Part shown: piece by piece, positions 34,647 through 43,872 of the stretch
Layout: every line of letters starts with the position of its first letter
Numbering within the stretch: the stretch's first letter is position 1
Notes under the pieces: generated by a model
What the model saw: only the letters and a program-made list of their open reading frames with translations
What the model was told of the DNA's origin: nothing
Databases searched by the model: none
Position numbers and translations under genes: made by a program
Assembly: GCA_002366795.1 (NCBI GenBank)
Contig: DFBX01000096.1
Span: forward strand, 24,201-88,200
Direction: 5' to 3'
DNA: 64,000 nucleotides
Source of the DNA: Rhodobacteraceae bacterium UBA3069
GTDB lineage: Bacteria; Pseudomonadota; Alphaproteobacteria; Rhodobacterales; Rhodobacteraceae

Positions 34647-35606
34647 TCAGCTTGCTTTGCGGTATTTGTCGAGCCCGCCTGTGTGCATGACGCGGCCCAT
34701 AAGCGGCGCGCCGATAATCTCTTCTGCCTTGATTGCGGCGGCGATCAGTTTGTCCAGATCGATGCCGGTTTCAATGCCCAGTTCGTGGCACAGGAAAACC
34801 GCGTCCTCGGTGCAGACATTGCCGGCGGCGCGCGCATGGCCGTGGCCCGCGAAAGGACAGCCGCCAAGACCGGCGACAGAGCTTTCGAACATGTCCACCC
34901 CCATCGACAGGGCCGCATGGAGATTGGCGATGCCAAGTCCGCGCGTGTCATGGATGTGCATGCCGATGCGGGCCTCCGGTGCCATGTCGCGCAGGGCGCC
35001 GATCATCCGCTTGACCGTTTCGGGGTTGCCCCAGCCCATTGTGTCGGCGACCACAAGGATCGGCACGGGGATCTGTTCTTCCTCGCAAAGTTGCAGGATA
35101 AAGCGGAAATCGTTCAGGATGCGTTCTTGCGGGATGGTGCCTTCGAAGTTGCAGCCAAAGGCCGTCATCACATAGGCCGCATCAACCGTGTAGCCTTCTT
35201 CCTTGTAAAGGCGGACCCAGTCGCGTTGCTTCTCGCGCATTTCGGCCGAAGAACAATTGTTGTTCGCTTGGGCAAACGCCTCGGAGGGGTAGAACAACAG
35301 GCGCGGGTCGATATCGACATCATGCGCTGTCAGGGCCTTGCGAAAACCCTTGTCATTCAGCCAGAGCGACGTGTAGTTCACACCGGGCTTGCGCTTGATG
35401 CGCTGGAAAAGTTCGCCGGTGTCTGCCATTTGCGGCACATATTTCGGGCTGACAAAGCTGCCAACCTGAATGCGCTTCAACCCGGTCTCGCTGAGCATGT
35501 CGATCAATTCGATCCGCTCTTCGATCGGATAGATCTTTTTTTCGATCTGAAAGCCCTCGCGCGGGCCTTCCTCTCTGAACTCAACGAATTTCGGAAAGTC
35601 ACTCAT
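34647..35606 (-). CDS. HMG-CoA lyase-like TIM-barrel lyase
   Basis: A 319-residue DRE-TIM metallolyase. It has EEGPREGFQ in place of the GPRDGLQ motif, KRIQVGSFVSPKYVPQMADT, HIHDTRGLGIANL with metal-binding His residues and the family signature SVAGLGGCPFAGH...GNVCTEDAVF with the active-site Cys. It would cleave a 3-hydroxy-3-methylglutaryl-CoA-type acyl-CoA after carboxylation and hydration. It lies 5 bp after the biotin-carboxylase gene, as in leucine and terpenoid pathways. Start chosen at MSDFPKF, with gaggag upstream; the usual substrate size may be exceeded. Confidence 0.87.
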   Translation of the reverse strand: MSDFPKFVEFREEGPREGFQIEKKIYPIEERIELIDMLSETGLKRIQVGSFVSPKYVPQMADTGELFQRIKRKPGVNYTSLWLNDKGFRKALTAHDVDIDPRLLFYPSEAFAQANNNCSSAEMREKQRDWVRLYKEEGYTVDAAYVMTAFGCNFEGTIPQERILNDFRFILQLCEEEQIPVPILVVADTMGWGNPETVKRMIGALRDMAPEARIGMHIHDTRGLGIANLHAALSMGVDMFESSVAGLGGCPFAGHGHARAAGNVCTEDAVFLCHELGIETGIDLDKLIAAAIKAEEIIGAPLMGRVMHTGGLDKYRKAS

Positions 35607-35610
35607 CTCA

Positions 35611-37617
35611 TCACTCCTCGGATGGTAATATCTCGGCGATGACCTGGCCGCGATCGACCATGTCCCCATTCGAGACGGTGATATTGCTGGCTGTACCGGC
35701 GGCGGTGGCGCGGATCGATATTTCGAGCTTCATCGACTCCATGACTGCAATCACGTCGCCTTCGGAAATCGACTGCCCGTCGCTAACCTTGACCTCGACG
35801 ATCATGCCGGTCAGCGGAGAGGTCACGGCACGATCCGCCGCCGCGTCGCCGCCGACAAAGGCAAGCGGTGCCGCCGGGCGGTAGACAAGGCGGCCTCCGG
35901 GCGTGTCCAGTTCGATAACCCCGGCGTGCAGCCGCGCGTCGATCAGAAGGATTTCATCGCCTTCGCCCAGGTGCCAGCGGCCCGGTGTGATTTCCCGCGC
36001 GGTCAGAATGATCGCAGCACCGTCTTCGGACCGCACGGTGTATCGACTGCCCGGCTTGACCGGGCCGACGCGCAACTCTTCGGATGTGCCAGCCGCGTCG
36101 GTCAGCGTCACGCGTTGCCCCGCTTCGAGCGCGTCGCCGCCGAGACCGAGACGCCAGCCGGTGAATGTGTCGCGATTGGTCCAGGGGTCCGCGCTGTGAT
36201 CGCACCGGCCCGAGGCCACAAAAAGAACGGCGGCAGCCGCCTTCCAAAGGTCGGACCGGTCGGGGGCATCGGCCTGCGTCAACTCGTCAAGCCTGCCGTC
36301 GATCCAGCGTGTGTGAACCTGCATCCGCTCGAATTCGGGGTTGCGCGCCAGCGCCGTCAGAAAGGCACGGTTGGTTTGCACGCCCTCCACTGCAACGTGG
36401 TCCAGAACTGTCGCCAGCCGCGCCAACGCGGTTTCCCGGTCCGGCGCGTGAACGATCAGCTTGGCGATCATGGGATCGTAAAAGGGCGTCACCGCGTCGC
36501 CTTCTTCAACGCAGCTGTCGATGCGCAGACCACCCGGCAGGCTGAGCGTGGTTAACGTGCCTGTCGACGGGGCGAACTGCATTGCCGGGTCTTCGGCATA
36601 AAGCCGCGCTTCGACCGCGTGGCCGTTGATCTTCAGGTCATCCTGCACCAGGCCAAGGCCCGCGCCTTCGGCAATGCGCAGGTGAAGTGCGACCAGATCC
36701 AGCCCCGTGATCGCCTCGGTGACGGGGTGTTCCACCTGAATGCGGGGGTTTACCTCAAGGAAGAAGTACTCCTCGCCCGCAACAAGAAACTCCACCGTGC
36801 CCAGGCCGCGATAGTCAAGCGTTTCGCCCAGACGCACCGCGTCATGCGCGATCTCGTCCAGAAGCGTGCGAGGCAGGCCCCAGGCCGGGGCCTCTTCGAT
36901 GACCTTCTGATGGCGGCGTTGCAGAGTACAATCGCGTTCGAACAGGTGCACCACGTGCCCCTTGCCGTCACCCGTGATCTGCACTTCGACATGGCGCGCC
37001 TCGGGCAGGAAACGCTCCAGCAGAAGCCCTTCGGAGCCAAAGGTGGATTTTGCCTCGCGCAGTGCGCCTTCGATGTCCTCCACAAGCGTGGTCTCATCGG
37101 TCACGAGCCGCTGCCCGCGCCCGCCGCCACCGCCAACCGCCTTGAGCAGGACGGGCAGGCCCATCTCGCGCACTTCTGCGGCAATCTCTTGCGGATCGGA
37201 CCGCGCGCCTTCCGCGCCCGAGATAACCGGGACGCTGGCGGCCACGGCCGCCTCTTTGGCGCTGGCCTTGTCGCCGAAACGCTCAAGCGTTTCCGGCGTC
37301 GGCCCCATAAAAATCATGCCGGCGGCTTCGACCGCACGGGCGAAATCGGGGTTCTCGGCCAGAAAACCGTAACCGGGATGGATCGCATCCGCGCCGACCG
37401 ACTTGGCGGCGTCGATCACCGCGTCGATCTTCAGATAGCTTTCGGATGCCGGTCCGGCGCCGATGCAGACGGAGTGTCCGATCTCGCGGACATGCAGGGC
37501 ATTGGCGTCGGCTTCGGAATGCACGCCGACAGGGGTGATGCCGCTGGCCCGCGCGGTACGCGCGATCCGGCAGGCGATTTCGCCGCGATTGGCGATAAGA
37601 AGCGTTTTGATTTTCAT
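35611..37617 (-). CDS. Acyl-CoA carboxylase alpha subunit (biotin carboxylase plus biotin carrier)
   Basis: A 668-residue fused alpha subunit like those of 3-methylcrotonyl-, geranyl- and propionyl-CoA carboxylases. Residues 1-450 are biotin carboxylase (KAVGGGGGRGQRLV ATP-grasp loop, FERDCTLQRRHQKVIEEAP, EVNPRIQVEHPVTE). A linker domain follows, and the C-terminal carrier has ESMKLE with biotinyl Lys630. It carboxylates biotin with bicarbonate and ATP for the 37628 carboxyltransferase. Family similarity does not fix the acyl substrate; HMG-CoA lyase context favours a methylcrotonyl- or geranyl-type 3-methylenoyl-CoA. Confidence 0.92.
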   Translation of the reverse strand: MKIKTLLIANRGEIACRIARTARASGITPVGVHSEADANALHVREIGHSVCIGAGPASESYLKIDAVIDAAKSVGADAIHPGYGFLAENPDFARAVEAAGMIFMGPTPETLERFGDKASAKEAAVAASVPVISGAEGARSDPQEIAAEVREMGLPVLLKAVGGGGGRGQRLVTDETTLVEDIEGALREAKSTFGSEGLLLERFLPEARHVEVQITGDGKGHVVHLFERDCTLQRRHQKVIEEAPAWGLPRTLLDEIAHDAVRLGETLDYRGLGTVEFLVAGEEYFFLEVNPRIQVEHPVTEAITGLDLVALHLRIAEGAGLGLVQDDLKINGHAVEARLYAEDPAMQFAPSTGTLTTLSLPGGLRIDSCVEEGDAVTPFYDPMIAKLIVHAPDRETALARLATVLDHVAVEGVQTNRAFLTALARNPEFERMQVHTRWIDGRLDELTQADAPDRSDLWKAAAAVLFVASGRCDHSADPWTNRDTFTGWRLGLGGDALEAGQRVTLTDAAGTSEELRVGPVKPGSRYTVRSEDGAAIILTAREITPGRWHLGEGDEILLIDARLHAGVIELDTPGGRLVYRPAAPLAFVGGDAAADRAVTSPLTGMIVEVKVSDGQSISEGDVIAVMESMKLEISIRATAAGTASNITVSNGDMVDRGQVIAEILPSEE

Positions 37618-37627
37618 GGCTCGCTCC

Positions 37628-39235
37628 TCACATCCTGAACACGCCGAAATTGGTTTCGACCTTGGGTCTGCGCGACGTCACATCCAGCATGAGCGCCATG
37701 ACATCGCGGGTTTCGCAGGGCTCGATCACGCTGTCGATCCAGAGGTTCGAGGCGAAATTGTAGGCGCCCTGGAAATCTTCGTATTCCTTACGGATAGGCG
37801 CCTTGAAGGCTTCTTCCTCCTCGGGGGTCCAGCTCTTGCCTTCACGTTCGTGGATCTGCGCGCGGACCTGGGCCAGCACGCTCGCGGCCTGTTCGGGACC
37901 CATGATCGCGGACCGGCCCGTGGGCCAGGCGAACATCGCGTCCGGCTGGAACGGGCGGCCCAGCATGGCCAGATAACCGGCCCCATAGGACCCGCCGGTG
38001 ATAATGGTGAATTTCGGCACCCGTGCCGAGGACATGGCTGTGATCATCTTTGCACCTGCCTTGGCAATGCCCATCTGCTCGACCTCGCGGCCGACCATGA
38101 AGCCATTCACATCGGCAAGGAACAGCAGCGGAATATCGCGCTGGACGCAGAGATTGATGAAATGGGTGGCCTTCAACGCGGCCTCGACGAACAGCACGCC
38201 GGTATTGGCGATAATGCCGACTTCATGACCGTGGATGCGGCCCCAGCCGGTCATGATGGTGTCGCCGTAAAGCGGTTTGAACTCGTGGAAATCACTGTCG
38301 TCCACCAGACGCGCAATGATCTCGCGGTTGTCGCTCGGCACCTTGGGGTCGCGGCTGACGATGCCGTAAATTTCCTCGGTCGGATAGGCAGGCGCACGCG
38401 GTGCGGCGGGGGTCTTGCGGGGCAGGGGCTTCTCGCCCAAGTGGCTGACGATATCGCGCGTGATGGCCAGTGCGTGCGCATCATCCTCGGCGAGATGGTC
38501 CGTCACGCCGGACACGGACGAATGCATCTTGCCGCCGCCCAGCGATTCGGCATCGACTTTTTCACCTGTGGCCGCAAAGGTCAGTTCCGGTCCACCCAGA
38601 TACATAAAGCCCTGACCGCGCACGATCACCACCTCGTCGCAAAGCGCCGGAATATAGGCGCCGCCCGCAGTGCAGGGGCCCATGACCACGGCGATTTGCG
38701 GCACGCCGTCACCCGACATGCCGACCTGCTGATGGAAGATCGAACCGAACTGGCCTTCGTCCGGGAAGATGTTCTCCTGATCCGGGAGAAAGGCGCCGCC
38801 GGAATCGACCAGAGTGATCACCGGAAGGCGGTTTTTCCAGGCGATTTTCTGGGCGCGCACATGCTTGCGGGAGGTCATGCCGAAATAGGTGCCGCCCTTC
38901 ACAGTGGCGTCATTGGCGATGATCATGCACTGACGGCCCTCGATCACCCCGATGCCGGTGATAATGCCAGCACCGGGCGGGACGCCGTCATATTTGTTCA
39001 GCCCCGCAAGCTCGCCAAGTTCCAAAAAGGGCGTGCCCGGGTCGATCAGCCGCTCAATTCGCTCACGCGGCAGAATTTTGCCTTTTTCCACGTGTCGTTC
39101 GCGCGCCTTTTCCGGGCCACCGACACGTTGTTGCAGGCGAAGCGCATGCAATTCGTCGATTTTCTCGCGATACCGCGCATCGTTTTCCAGGAAGTCGTCG
39201 GACCCGGTGTCGAGGAGGGATTTCATTTTTGTCAT
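37628..39235 (-). CDS. Acyl-CoA carboxylase beta subunit (carboxyltransferase)
   Basis: A 535-residue carboxyltransferase transferring CO2 from carboxybiotin to an acyl-CoA. PCTAGGAYIPALCDE and GGPELTFAATGE in the first half and DVNGFMVGREVEQMGIAKAGAKM with TGGSYGAGYLAMLGR in the second are the oxyanion and CoA sites. The segment ADVNGFMVG differs from QNITGYMVG in the paralogue at 61961, so the two enzymes probably prefer different acyl groups. It overlaps the end of the ligase gene by 4 bp and precedes the alpha subunit by 10 bp. Confidence 0.92.
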   Translation of the reverse strand: MTKMKSLLDTGSDDFLENDARYREKIDELHALRLQQRVGGPEKARERHVEKGKILPRERIERLIDPGTPFLELGELAGLNKYDGVPPGAGIITGIGVIEGRQCMIIANDATVKGGTYFGMTSRKHVRAQKIAWKNRLPVITLVDSGGAFLPDQENIFPDEGQFGSIFHQQVGMSGDGVPQIAVVMGPCTAGGAYIPALCDEVVIVRGQGFMYLGGPELTFAATGEKVDAESLGGGKMHSSVSGVTDHLAEDDAHALAITRDIVSHLGEKPLPRKTPAAPRAPAYPTEEIYGIVSRDPKVPSDNREIIARLVDDSDFHEFKPLYGDTIMTGWGRIHGHEVGIIANTGVLFVEAALKATHFINLCVQRDIPLLFLADVNGFMVGREVEQMGIAKAGAKMITAMSSARVPKFTIITGGSYGAGYLAMLGRPFQPDAMFAWPTGRSAIMGPEQAASVLAQVRAQIHEREGKSWTPEEEEAFKAPIRKEYEDFQGAYNFASNLWIDSVIEPCETRDVMALMLDVTSRRPKVETNFGVFRM

Positions 39236-40623
39236 GGCAAGTCGGGATATTCTCTCAGAACAAAGGCGACCTTGGCGGCGCCGGGTTTTTCAAAGGTGTC
39301 GGGCGCGACCAGGTGAACGTCGGCCTTAAAGACGAGCGCATCGCGCAGGCACTGCTCGATTTTCTTTTTGAGGGCACCGTCATCTGCGGCGTCGCGATCG
39401 GGACCGCGTTCGACGATCACCGTCAGCGCGCCCTGCGTGGTATGGCCTTCGAAATCGGCCACGATGCGCATGACGCCGTTGGTGTCCGGCACCAGTTCGG
39501 TGATCACGCTGTTTATGGCCGACGGGAAGACATTTGCTCCGCGCACGATCAGCATGTCGTCGGTCCGGCCGGTGCAGCGTACCTTGGGTCCGGTGCGCCC
39601 GCAGGAGCACTCGGTGTCGATGACCTCGATATAATCGCCAGACCGGAACCGCACCACCGGGCTCGCCTGTCGGCCGATAGCGGAATAGATCATCTCGCCC
39701 TCGGCCCCCTTTTCCCAGGGAATGATCTCGCCGCTTTCGGGATTTAGCAATTCAGTGATGATATAGTCCATGTTGACCATATGCATCCCCGACTGGGCAT
39801 CGCATTCGGCCCAGTAGGTCACGCCCAGATCAGTGCCGCCCAGCATTTCGCAGCATTTCGCACCCCAAGCTTCTTCGATCTTGGCACGGATGGCCGGGAT
39901 GCCGCCGCCAGGCTCGCCCCCGACAATCACCTGTTCGACGCCCAATTCGCTGGCCTTGCAGCCGAGCACCTCAGGCGCTTTTTCTGCCAGATGCAGAACG
40001 AAATTCGGTGCGCCCACGATGCAGCGCGGGCGCGTGTCGGCGCAGGCGCGCAGCAGCCGTTCTGCACCGCCATCCGCACCCACTGGCACGTCGATTGTGC
40101 CCATGTACTGCAAACCCTGCATCACCGGAATGCCGCCGACAAAACCCTTGGCCAGCGAAAACGCATGCAAGACCATGTCGCCGGGACGCACGCCATTGGC
40201 AAAGAAACAGCGCGCTGTCATCTCGTGCCACATTTCGGCATCCGCTTCGGTCAGCGCCACGTAGGAGGGGCTGCCGGTGGTGCCCGATGAGGCCTGCATC
40301 TGGACGATCTCCGACATCGGCGCGGCCCGGTGCTTGCCAAAGGGCGGTTCCGCAGCGAGGCTATCGCGGATCTCGGTTTTGTAGGTATAGGGCAGCTTCT
40401 GCAGATCTTCAATCGTGCGGATGTCGTCGAAATCGACACCAGCCTCGGCGAACTTCTCTTGATAGAAAGTAGAGTTCACCTTGAGATAGGACATCTGCGC
40501 GCGCAACCGCTCTTCCTGGGTGCGGCGAACGTCGTCGAGAGGCATGCCCTCGATTTCGTGCCAAAAGCGATCATTCACCTTGTCGGCGGCATCTTGCCGC
40601 CGGAAGCGCATTCCAAATTCCAT
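39232..40623 (-). CDS. Phenylacetate-CoA ligase family adenylate-forming ligase
   Basis: A 463-residue PaaK-type ligase with a canonical ATP loop QASSGTTGSPS (near residues 111-121), GGTDLGVTYWAE in the YGxTE position, VRFRSGDYIEV and the C-terminal GRTDDMLIVRGANVFPSAI. It would adenylate a carboxylic acid and form its CoA ester; cyclic or aryl acids are typical for the family. Its stop overlaps the start of the carboxyltransferase (ATGA). The Cys-rich CSCGRTGPKVRC stretch matches the family. Confidence 0.9.
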   Translation of the reverse strand: MEFGMRFRRQDAADKVNDRFWHEIEGMPLDDVRRTQEERLRAQMSYLKVNSTFYQEKFAEAGVDFDDIRTIEDLQKLPYTYKTEIRDSLAAEPPFGKHRAAPMSEIVQMQASSGTTGSPSYVALTEADAEMWHEMTARCFFANGVRPGDMVLHAFSLAKGFVGGIPVMQGLQYMGTIDVPVGADGGAERLLRACADTRPRCIVGAPNFVLHLAEKAPEVLGCKASELGVEQVIVGGEPGGGIPAIRAKIEEAWGAKCCEMLGGTDLGVTYWAECDAQSGMHMVNMDYIITELLNPESGEIIPWEKGAEGEMIYSAIGRQASPVVRFRSGDYIEVIDTECSCGRTGPKVRCTGRTDDMLIVRGANVFPSAINSVITELVPDTNGVMRIVADFEGHTTQGALTVIVERGPDRDAADDGALKKKIEQCLRDALVFKADVHLVAPDTFEKPGAAKVAFVLREYPDLP

Positions 40624-40648
40624 GTCGTCCTCCGTGACGGTAGCGCGA

Positions 40649-41809
40649 TCAATAGGATCGTGGCAGGCCCATGACCTTTTCGCCGATGAAGCTGAGGCAG
40701 AGTTCGCGGTTCACGGGTGCCGTCCGCAGCAGGCGTACCAGCGGATACATTTCGTAAAGCCCCGTATCTTCGGTAAAGCCCGATCCGCCATGTGCCTGAA
40801 GCGCGGCGTCCACTGCCTCGATCCCGGCTTCGGCGGCCGCGTATTTGGCCATGTTCGACGAGGCACCGGCAGGCTGCTTGTTGTCATACTCCCATGCCGC
40901 GCGACGGGTCATCAGGCTGGCCATCTCGACCGCTGTATGGGCCTTGGCCATCGGATGCTGGACGCCCTGATGCGCCCCGATGGGCTGGCCGAAGACGTTG
41001 CGCTCGGAGGCGTAAGCCACGCCCTTGTTCAGGGCGAACCGGCCGATGCCGCAGCACAGCGCGGCGAGGATAATCCGCTCGGGGTTGAGGCTGTCGAACA
41101 GGATCGAGAATCCTTCGTCCACCTCGCCGACAACATCCTCGGGGCCCAGGTCCACGTCGTCGAAGAAAAGCGTCCACTGTTCCTCGGGCAGGGGAATCGA
41201 GATCTTCACCCGCTGCTTGTCGACGCCCTTTTTCTTCAGGTCGACGGCAAAGAGGGTAAAGCCATCGGTCTTGCGGCTTACTTCGGTGTGCGGCTTGGTC
41301 CGCGCCACCACCAGACAATAATCCGACACCTCGGCACCAGTGATGAAGGTCTTTTCGCCCGACAGGCTGAACCGGTTGCCCCTGCGCTTGGCCAGTGTGG
41401 TGGCCTTCATCGTGTTGGATCCGGCACCCGGTTCGGTGATCGCAAAACAGAACTGGATATCGCCCCGGCAGGCGGCCGGAAGAAGCTCTTTCTTGTGAAA
41501 TTCGGACCCGTGGCTGGCGATGTGGGCCAGCGACATGGTCGGGCCGACCACCATCATCAGAAGCGGTATGCCGTGATTGGCGGTGCCTTCCATGAACAGG
41601 GCCATTTCGGTCATGCCAAGACCCGCGCCGCCGTATTCCTCGGGCACCATGATTCCCAGAAAGCCGTCGTCGGCGATCTGTTTGAACATCTCGTGCGGGA
41701 ACTCGTGCTTGCGGGCATGCTCCAGCCAATAGGCATTGTCGTACTTTTGCGCCAATTGTCCGCCGTATTCGTAAATCTGGCGCTGTTCGTCGTTCAAAGT
41801 GAAACCCAT
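40649..41809 (-). CDS. Acyl-CoA dehydrogenase
   Basis: A 386-residue dehydrogenase: MVPEEYGGAGLGMTEMALF, FAITEPGAGSNTMKAT, KTFITGAEVSDYCLVV, and a C-terminus TAPVNRELCLSFIGEKVMGLPRSY. The Glu in NREL may be the base; the ending is like the 31759 enzyme. Third gene of the operon from 43776, 9 bp after a crotonase gene. Confidence 0.92.
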   Translation of the reverse strand: MGFTLNDEQRQIYEYGGQLAQKYDNAYWLEHARKHEFPHEMFKQIADDGFLGIMVPEEYGGAGLGMTEMALFMEGTANHGIPLLMMVVGPTMSLAHIASHGSEFHKKELLPAACRGDIQFCFAITEPGAGSNTMKATTLAKRRGNRFSLSGEKTFITGAEVSDYCLVVARTKPHTEVSRKTDGFTLFAVDLKKKGVDKQRVKISIPLPEEQWTLFFDDVDLGPEDVVGEVDEGFSILFDSLNPERIILAALCCGIGRFALNKGVAYASERNVFGQPIGAHQGVQHPMAKAHTAVEMASLMTRRAAWEYDNKQPAGASSNMAKYAAAEAGIEAVDAALQAHGGSGFTEDTGLYEMYPLVRLLRTAPVNRELCLSFIGEKVMGLPRSY

Positions 41810-41818
41810 GGTTTTTCC

Positions 41819-42598
41819 TCAGCCCTTAAAAGCGGGTTTGCGCCGGTTCTCGAACGCATCGAGGCCTTCGGCGACGTCATCACTGGGCAGCGCGCGCACG
41901 GCGGCGTCGCGCTCAAGCCGCATCTGCTGGTCGATGCCAAGGTCGGCACCTTCCCGCGCCAAACGCTTCATCTCGGCGATGCCGGGACGCGAGCGGGTGG
42001 CAATCTTTTGGCAATATTCCAGCGCGGCCTTGTGCAGATCCGCTTCCGGCACGATGTAATTGACCAGACCGGCCTCTTTGGCCTCGCCCGCCTCAAGCCA
42101 GCGGGCCGAGAACATCAGATCAAGCGCCCGGCGCTGCCCCATCAACCGCGTCAGCCGTTGCGAGCCGCCCCAGCCGGGGATCAGACCGAATTGGGCATGC
42201 TGATCGCCAAATTGGGCGCTTTCGGACGCGAAACACACGTCACACGCCAACATCAGTTCGATCCCGCCGGCCAGACACAAACCCTGCACGGCCACGACGA
42301 CAGGGAGGGAGGAGGTTTCGAGCGCACGCAGGTTTTTCATGCCAAAAGCGATGAAATGGTCCAGCGCGGCGGGATCGTTCAATTTACCTTTCACTTCAGT
42401 CAGATCGGCACCGGTGCAAAAGTGCTTGCCCTGCGCACGGATGAGGATCGCCCGGATGTCCGGGTTCGCCTCGAATTCCGCGCGCGCGGCAGCTATGCGC
42501 TCATGCACGTCCAGTGACAGGCAATTGAATTTCTCAGGGCGGGCCAGATCAATGATGCCCGTGGCACCCTCGATGCTGGCGATGACAGGATCGCTCAT
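41819..42598 (-). CDS. Enoyl-CoA hydratase/isomerase family protein
   Basis: A 259-residue crotonase-fold protein: GKHFCTGADLTEVKG, LAGGIELMLACDVCFA and FGLIPGWGGSQRLTRLMG. The first canonical Glu (GGIE) is kept; the second position is His (GDQH). The rest is close to standard hydratases, so hydration of an enoyl-CoA remains plausible. Its start overlaps the stop of the upstream dehydrogenase by 4 bp. Confidence 0.88.
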   Translation of the reverse strand: MSDPVIASIEGATGIIDLARPEKFNCLSLDVHERIAAARAEFEANPDIRAILIRAQGKHFCTGADLTEVKGKLNDPAALDHFIAFGMKNLRALETSSLPVVVAVQGLCLAGGIELMLACDVCFASESAQFGDQHAQFGLIPGWGGSQRLTRLMGQRRALDLMFSARWLEAGEAKEAGLVNYIVPEADLHKAALEYCQKIATRSRPGIAEMKRLAREGADLGIDQQMRLERDAAVRALPSDDVAEGLDAFENRRKPAFKG

Positions 42599-43776
42599 TT
42601 CGAAGCTCCCTTCGCCTTCTTGTCGTATTGCAGCGCCATCCGGCCGACTTTTTCACGCGCGATCACAAGTTTCTGGATCTGTGCGGTGCCGTCGCCGATC
42701 TGCAGGCCGAGAACGTCGTTGTAACGCTGATGGTGCGGCAGGTCGGTGGTATAGCCATAGTGCCCGTGCAGGATCAGACATTGATGCAGGATCTCGCAGG
42801 CAGTCTTGGGCAGATACCATTTGCACATCGCCGCTTGCGACGTATGGGGCAAGTCGCGGTCGCGCAAATCCAGTGTATAGTAGCAAAGCTGGCGCATCAT
42901 GGTCAGTTGGGTTTCGGCCTCGGCCAGCGGGAAGCTGACACCCTGATACTGCACGAGGGGCGCGCCGAACGCCTCGCGTTCCTGGACATAGGCCCAAGTC
43001 TCATCCACTGACGCCTGCGCGGCACCCAGACATTCCAACCCGATCAGCGCGCGGGAATAGTCGAAGCCCGCCATGATCGTGCCAAAGGCGCGGTCTTGTT
43101 CGGCCATCATATTTTCGGCCGGCACGTAGACATCGTCGAAGAACACCGATCCGCGCCCGACAGGCTTGGTGCCGATGTCGTCAAAATGGGTGCGCTTGAT
43201 GCCCTCTTGGTTCAGGTCGACAAAAAAGGCGCTGACGCCGCGCGCGCCGCCGTCAGGGTCGCCGGTGCGGGCGAAAACCACAGCCGCATCGGCTTGGCTG
43301 GCAAAGCTCATGGATGTCTTTTCGCCATTCAGCCGCCATCCGTTGCCGGATTTCTCGGCCTTCAGAATCAGGTTCGCCGCGTCCGATCCGCCACGCGGCT
43401 CCGTCAGGCCCAGACCAATCACAGCCTCGCCCGAAACAACCTTGGGCACCCATTCCGCCGCGATCTCTTTTGAGGCATGCTTGGCCACCATACCGCCCAT
43501 GAGAGAGCCCAGAAGCTGCACATAGCTTGCGTTGAAATCGGCATAGGCGATTTCTTCAACGATAAGCCCCGATGTGACGGAGCTTTGGCCAAGCCCGCCG
43601 AATTCCTCGGGCAGATCGGCACCGATCAAACCCAGTGCGCCCATTTCCTTGATCAGCGCGCGATCGAAAGTGTGGCCACTTGCGCGCTCCAGGTAGCTGG
43701 GCGCCAGCTTTTCCGTTGCGAATCGCTTCGCGGTTTCACGAAACGCCTTTTGATCTTCTGTTGGCTGGAATTGCAT
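42595..43776 (-). CDS. Acyl-CoA dehydrogenase with Gln at the usual catalytic Glu position
   Basis: A 393-residue dehydrogenase with GLTEPRGGSDAANL and NGEKTSMSFASQADAAVVFA. The C-terminal motif reads QIGDGTAQIQKLVIARE, where TNEI/TTEI normally supplies Glu; here Gln occupies it. Some cyclic-acyl-CoA dehydrogenases use another residue, so activity is not excluded. Start chosen at MQFQPTEDQ (43776), with ggggagaag upstream; an open extension runs toward the operator. It is the first gene of a ten-gene, 12-kb operon. Confidence 0.9.
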   Translation of the reverse strand: MQFQPTEDQKAFRETAKRFATEKLAPSYLERASGHTFDRALIKEMGALGLIGADLPEEFGGLGQSSVTSGLIVEEIAYADFNASYVQLLGSLMGGMVAKHASKEIAAEWVPKVVSGEAVIGLGLTEPRGGSDAANLILKAEKSGNGWRLNGEKTSMSFASQADAAVVFARTGDPDGGARGVSAFFVDLNQEGIKRTHFDDIGTKPVGRGSVFFDDVYVPAENMMAEQDRAFGTIMAGFDYSRALIGLECLGAAQASVDETWAYVQEREAFGAPLVQYQGVSFPLAEAETQLTMMRQLCYYTLDLRDRDLPHTSQAAMCKWYLPKTACEILHQCLILHGHYGYTTDLPHHQRYNDVLGLQIGDGTAQIQKLVIAREKVGRMALQYDKKAKGASK

Positions 43777-43819
43777 CGGTGCTTCTCCCCATGACCGAAA
43801 AATATGTACTTTCCAAAAA

Positions 43820-43835
43820 TCTAACAAATGTTAGA
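43820..43835. promoter_or_regulatory. Operator copy 5 between the ten-gene operon and fadH
   Basis: TCTAACAAATGTTAGA is a perfect palindrome around AA. On the minus strand TTGATC (complement of 43841-43846) and TAGATT (complement of 43818-43823) are 17 bp apart. On the plus strand TTTCCA (43810-43815) and TAGAAT (43832-43837) are 16 bp apart. One site can therefore control both directions. Confidence 0.8.
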
Positions 43836-43872
43836 ATATAGATCAAGCGTAGTTTTGAGGAGGACGCCCACA

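Noticed and set aside
37463..42517. Very long plus-strand open frames (617 and 665 codons) opposite the carboxylase and dehydrogenase genes
   Set aside because: They lie exactly opposite high-confidence genes, span gene junctions there, and have no known domain.
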